From Parasedimentitalea huanghaiensis (lineage in GTDB: Bacteria > Pseudomonadota > Alphaproteobacteria > Rhodobacterales > Rhodobacteraceae): 64,000 nt of DNA. The translations under genes were made by a program, and so were the position numbers. Each line of letters begins with the position of its first letter. The stretch's first letter is position 1. Below are positions 61,031 through 64,000 of this stretch, piece by piece. The notes below the pieces were generated by a model. The model was not told where the DNA came from, did not search any database, and saw only the letters and a list, made by a program, of their open reading frames with translations. The DNA lies in NCBI RefSeq assembly GCF_009753675.1, contig NZ_WQLV01000002.1, forward strand, positions 372,001 through 436,000. The letters run 5' to 3'.

Positions 61031-61936
61031 ATGGACCGACTGACTGAAATGGAGGCGTTTGCCAACGTCGTGGACCAGGGTGGTTTCACCGATGCCGCAC
61101 GTAAAATGGGCATCTCCAAGTCCGCGGTTTCAAAACACGTATCCAGCCTTGAAGCACGGCTGGGTGCACGCCTTCTGAACCGCACGACCCGCCGTGTGTC
61201 GCCAACCGAAATTGGCCTAGCCTATTACGACCGCGCACGCCGCGTACTGAATGACGCCGGTGAAGCTGATGCCTTGGTTACCTCGATGCAATCGGCCCCC
61301 TCTGGACTGTTGCGGATTTCGGTCGCTACAGATTTTGGCGTCAATCACCTATCGCCGGTGTTATCCGAGTTCCTAAGTGACTTTCCGGATATCACCGTCA
61401 ACATGGTGCTGAACAACCGCTTTGTTGAGCTGATCTCAGAAGGGTTCGACATGGCCCTGCGTATTGGTGAGCTGGAAGACAGCACCCTGCGAGCCCGTAA
61501 GCTGAGCGAAACAACCAAGCGAATGATTGCCTCACCCGAATATTTGGCAAAATTCGGACATCCTCAGAAAATTGATGATTTGAACGAGCATAAGCTGCTG
61601 CACTATTCGAACCAATCCAGTGGCAACATGTGGAAACTGACGGCACCCTCTGGAGAAAAACGTCAGGTGCGCACCGCCGGTTGGCTGAGTGTCAATGATG
61701 GTCAATCGCTGCTGAACGCCGCAATTTCCGGGCTCGGCATCGCCTACCTACCCAGCTATTTGTATTCACAAGCGATGGCTGATGGCCTGGTTCAAGACGT
61801 TATGCCAACGCTACCTCGTGAAACCCAAGGCATCTATGCCGTCTACCCTCCGGGTCGATTTACCCAGCCCAAGGTCCGCGCCTTTATCGATTTCCTTGTC
61901 CACGCCTTTGCCGACAAAGGCCCCGGTGACTGGTAA
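61031..61936 (+). CDS. LysR family transcriptional regulator
   Basis: 301 residues from the ATG at 61031, with GAGGGGA upstream (ATG 61013 is an alternative). The HTH AFANVVDQGGFTDAARKMGISKSAVSKHVSSLEARLGARLLNRTTRRVSPTEIG (in parts) is typical, and a periplasmic-binding-like effector domain follows. No divergent gene controlled by it is within 300 bp, since the DUF4399 gene reads away with 285 bp between them. Co-inducer unknown. Confidence 0.92.
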   Translation: MDRLTEMEAFANVVDQGGFTDAARKMGISKSAVSKHVSSLEARLGARLLNRTTRRVSPTEIGLAYYDRARRVLNDAGEADALVTSMQSAPSGLLRISVATDFGVNHLSPVLSEFLSDFPDITVNMVLNNRFVELISEGFDMALRIGELEDSTLRARKLSETTKRMIASPEYLAKFGHPQKIDDLNEHKLLHYSNQSSGNMWKLTAPSGEKRQVRTAGWLSVNDGQSLLNAAISGLGIAYLPSYLYSQAMADGLVQDVMPTLPRETQGIYAVYPPGRFTQPKVRAFIDFLVHAFADKGPGDW

Positions 61937-61977
61937 CCACTCTTCAAACATCCTTCAGTGCCTCAAACTGCCCCATG

Positions 61978-61999
61978 CCCCACCGGTGTGGGGTTTTTT
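61978..61999 (+). terminator. Rho-independent terminator after the LysR gene
   Basis: CCCCAC (61978-61983) and GTGGGG (61988-61993), then a run of six T. Confidence 0.85.
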
Positions 62000-62089
62000 C
62001 TGCTGTGTTCAGCTCAGCGAATTGCCTTTTCTTGACGCATTGGCGGTTTGCGCGGAATACTTGGGTTTTAACCAAGTTGAGTATTTATC

Positions 62090-63655
62090 ATGGCAGGATC
62101 TAGTCTCACGGCCCCGGTTGGCCTTTCTCCCCGCGAAAGTCAGGGCAAACCCGTAAAGAACAAAGCTGCAGACGTCATGCTGGTTCGTGCGATGTTGTCA
62201 GCCAACGGTATTGGGCCAATGGGAGAATCCAAAAAGATGGATTCAGGCCTTTTGAAATCCCTAAAGACGTTTCAGAAAAATATCGGTTTCAAGAACCCTG
62301 ATCAAGTGGTCGATCCCGGCGGCAAAACTGAAAAGGCGCTAAAGCCTAAGTTTGAAGCGCAAAAGCGTGAGGCGGCCAAGGTTGTCATGGTCGAGGTCAA
62401 GTATCGCGGGAAAATTCTGCAGCTCACCGAGAAAGACCACGAAAAGATGGTCAAAGAGGTCTTTGCCAAGCTCGACGGTTATATGACCTCGCTGATCAAA
62501 AACCACAAAAGCTGCATTGATACGCATCAGGATTATCTGGATACGGCGATGTTGAAAGACGGTGTTATGAATGCGGTTGCACAGGCCATCATTATTACGG
62601 CCGGTTCCGTCAACATGCCCGATATGAAAATCATCAGCCGCTCGATCAAGGCAACCGGCGGGTTGGAGCGGGCAATTGCATCAAAAGACCTGAGCAAGCT
62701 GGATAAGGCCCTCCCCGAGGCAGAAGCGGCGATCAATGCCTTCAACGCCGAAATACAGCGGTTCTTGAAGGATTTCACCGGATCTGCACAGACCACTGCC
62801 ACGGTCCTGACAATTACTTCGGCCACCTGTTTTGCCGTTGTTGGTGCCTTGGCCGCGCCGGTTCTGGTCACCGGAGCAGGGATGAGCGCAACAGCAGCTG
62901 CCGTGACTTCGGGCGCCAGCGTCGGTGTTTTGCAAAGCGCGTCGCAGGAATTGGGCAAGCACGCCAGTGGTATGAAGGTAACGGTATGGGGATCAGTCCA
63001 GTCCATTGTCATTGACGGGACCATTGGCGGTCTGACAGCTGGTATTGGCAACAAGATCCCGCTGAAGTTCTGCGACAAGATGGGCAAGGCCATGGCTTCC
63101 AAACTGGGGTCAAAAGTGGCCTTCATGTCCAGTGCGCAGCTGGAGAAGTTCATCGCCAATTATCTGGCTGGTTCAGGCCAGGAAGTCATCAAGGGTGCCA
63201 TCGGAGAGTCGATAAAGCTGGTCGGGATCTGGATGAAAAAGGGCAAGATCCCTTCAGAGAAGGATTTCGACGCAGCAGTAGAGAGCATCTTATACTCTGC
63301 ACTTCTGGGAGGTATGGTTAAAAACCTTGGCGGGTTCCAAAAGAAATGGGCGTATAAAAACAAAGACATGCTGACCGGCACCATCTTGCCTGATCGGTTT
63401 TCCAAACTTGCCAAAAGCAACACAATTCCCAAGACACTGCAGGCCAAGTTATGGGCGGACGTAATGAACAAAGTTTCGAATGAGGGGCTAAAGGCTGGTC
63501 ACCATGAGATCTATGCACGCGCCACCGGCAAAGAGAGCGAAAAACAACTAACCGATATGGCTGCCAAGGCTCTGTTAAAAGACAAATCGCTCCAAAAAGT
63601 CATCGATCGTGAAATGTTGAAGGCGATGAAAAAGCACGGGATCGAGGCGAAGTAA
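62090..63655 (+). CDS. Large protein with peptidoglycan-binding-like N-terminus and hydrophobic middle, unrecognised
   Basis: A 521-residue protein of unknown function. Residues 18-85 resemble a peptidoglycan-binding (PGB_1-like) repeat: ADVMLVRAMLSANGIGPMGES, SLKTFQKNIGF and VVDPGGKTEKALKP. Residues 95-245 are charged and helical. Residues 245-305 form a glycine- and alanine-rich hydrophobic block with two possible membrane helices (TSATCFAVVGALAAPVLVTGAGMSATAAAV in parts). The C-terminal part is lysine-rich and helical. The mix of wall-binding start and membrane-active middle suggests a secreted or pore-type effector, but no catalytic motif is seen. It stands alone with a weak ribosome site. 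Confidence 0.65.
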   Translation: MAGSSLTAPVGLSPRESQGKPVKNKAADVMLVRAMLSANGIGPMGESKKMDSGLLKSLKTFQKNIGFKNPDQVVDPGGKTEKALKPKFEAQKREAAKVVMVEVKYRGKILQLTEKDHEKMVKEVFAKLDGYMTSLIKNHKSCIDTHQDYLDTAMLKDGVMNAVAQAIIITAGSVNMPDMKIISRSIKATGGLERAIASKDLSKLDKALPEAEAAINAFNAEIQRFLKDFTGSAQTTATVLTITSATCFAVVGALAAPVLVTGAGMSATAAAVTSGASVGVLQSASQELGKHASGMKVTVWGSVQSIVIDGTIGGLTAGIGNKIPLKFCDKMGKAMASKLGSKVAFMSSAQLEKFIANYLAGSGQEVIKGAIGESIKLVGIWMKKGKIPSEKDFDAAVESILYSALLGGMVKNLGGFQKKWAYKNKDMLTGTILPDRFSKLAKSNTIPKTLQAKLWADVMNKVSNEGLKAGHHEIYARATGKESEKQLTDMAAKALLKDKSLQKVIDREMLKAMKKHGIEAK

Positions 63656-63672
63656 GCCAGCTTTATTCTGGG

Positions 63673-64000
63673 TTACCGATTCAATAGTACCGCTTCGACC
63701 CGGCGGTTGGCTTCTCGTCCTTGGGGCGTAAGATTGCTGGTCAGCGGGGCCATATAGCCAACACCGGCGACGTCGATCCGGTTTACATCGATGTCGTAGG
63801 TCTCGTGCAGACGTTCACGGACTGCCGTAGCTCGTCGACGCGAAAGAGAGATGTTTTTGTCCTGTGCTCCAACATTGTCGGTGTGGCCCACCAGAGAAAT
63901 ATGCATCTCTGGGTTATCACGCAGAACTTCAGCCAGTCGCACAAGGCTTTCAAACGGGCCAGAACCCAATCGGGCAGACCCGCTGTCAAACTCCAGGTTC
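63673..64000 (-). CDS. OmpA-family C-terminal domain protein, 5' part outside window
   Basis: The frame is open from the stop at 63673 to the window edge, so the N-terminus is missing. The visible part has NLEFDSGSARLGSGP, then VGHTDNVGAQDKNISLSRRRATAVRERLHE, GVGYMAPLTSNLTPQGREANRRVEAVLL, which is the peptidoglycan-binding OmpA domain. It could be a periplasmic OmpA protein or the end of a TssL-type protein of a type VI secretion system; the window cannot decide this. It converges with the 521-residue gene. Confidence 0.85.
   Translation of the reverse strand, partial: NLEFDSGSARLGSGPFESLVRLAEVLRDNPEMHISLVGHTDNVGAQDKNISLSRRRATAVRERLHETYDIDVNRIDVAGVGYMAPLTSNLTPQGREANRRVEAVLLNR

Noticed and set aside
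62090-64000. Calling the right end a type VI secretion cluster
   Set aside because: Only an OmpA domain and an unrecognised protein are visible; no Tss core gene is present, so the claim cannot be supported.

Overview
The window looks like a chromosomal segment of a marine alphaproteobacterium of the Rhodobacteraceae (Roseobacter group). The evidence is the TauR/Tpa/Xsc/Pta/SoeABC sulfonate gene set, an Mcl1-type malyl-CoA lyase, a TIGR02300 FYDLN-acid protein, DgcN/DgcA D-glutamate genes and the moderately high-GC codon use. No database search was possible. All names come from reading motifs and lengths, and family regulatory consensus sequences are quoted from memory.

Left part (1-19.4 kb): a D-amino acid cluster on the minus strand (class IV aminotransferase running off the left edge, dgcA, dgcN); mcl1 with an Asp/Glu-racemase-like protein; a divergent Lrp/LysE pair; an AraC-GyrI regulator with a free-standing GyrI-like protein; accA; an Lrp regulator next to an aldehyde dehydrogenase whose start lies in a 9-bp tandem repeat; an orphan PAAR-like (DUF4150) protein preceded by a ~100-nt foldable intergenic element; a LuxR solo; a GntR regulator; a cyclase-TPR membrane protein; a YgjP-like metalloprotease; the FYDLN-acid protein; tRNA-Ala(GGC); a PhzF isomerase; and a SUKH protein.

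Centre (19.5-38.6 kb): a sulfonate catabolism region. tpa converts taurine to sulfoacetaldehyde, xsc splits this into sulfite and acetyl phosphate, pta makes acetyl-CoA, and sulfite is either exported by a TSUP permease or oxidised by SoeABC. The MocR-type regulator TauR is encoded beside xsc. Paired TauR-box-like repeats lie before tpa, before xsc and between tauR and the divergent arsR-permease operon. An aminotransferase-BKACE operon of unknown substrate diverges from tpa. After soeC comes an AhpD-like/ECF41 sigma pair with a good match to the ECF41 promoter.

Right part (38.6-64 kb): amt; a DUF2975/HTH/beta-barrel group; dapA; a lytic transglycosylase; a split mnmC pair (mnmD and an FAD oxidoreductase, divergent); a MaoC-like hydratase; an FMN reductase; an OmpA lipoprotein; an AraC-MGMT protein; nth and adenosine kinase; a MarR/EamA divergent pair with two palindromic operators; rppH; fadH; small monooxygenase-like proteins; a LysR regulator; an unrecognised 521-residue protein with a peptidoglycan-binding-like start; and an OmpA-domain gene cut by the right edge.

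Most of the window is ordinary core and accessory metabolism. The least explained parts are the aminotransferase-BKACE operon tied to the taurine promoter region, the TauR boxes facing the arsR-permease operon, the structured element at 11758-11857, and the PAAR-like and 521-residue proteins, which may belong to a secretion or contact-dependent system.
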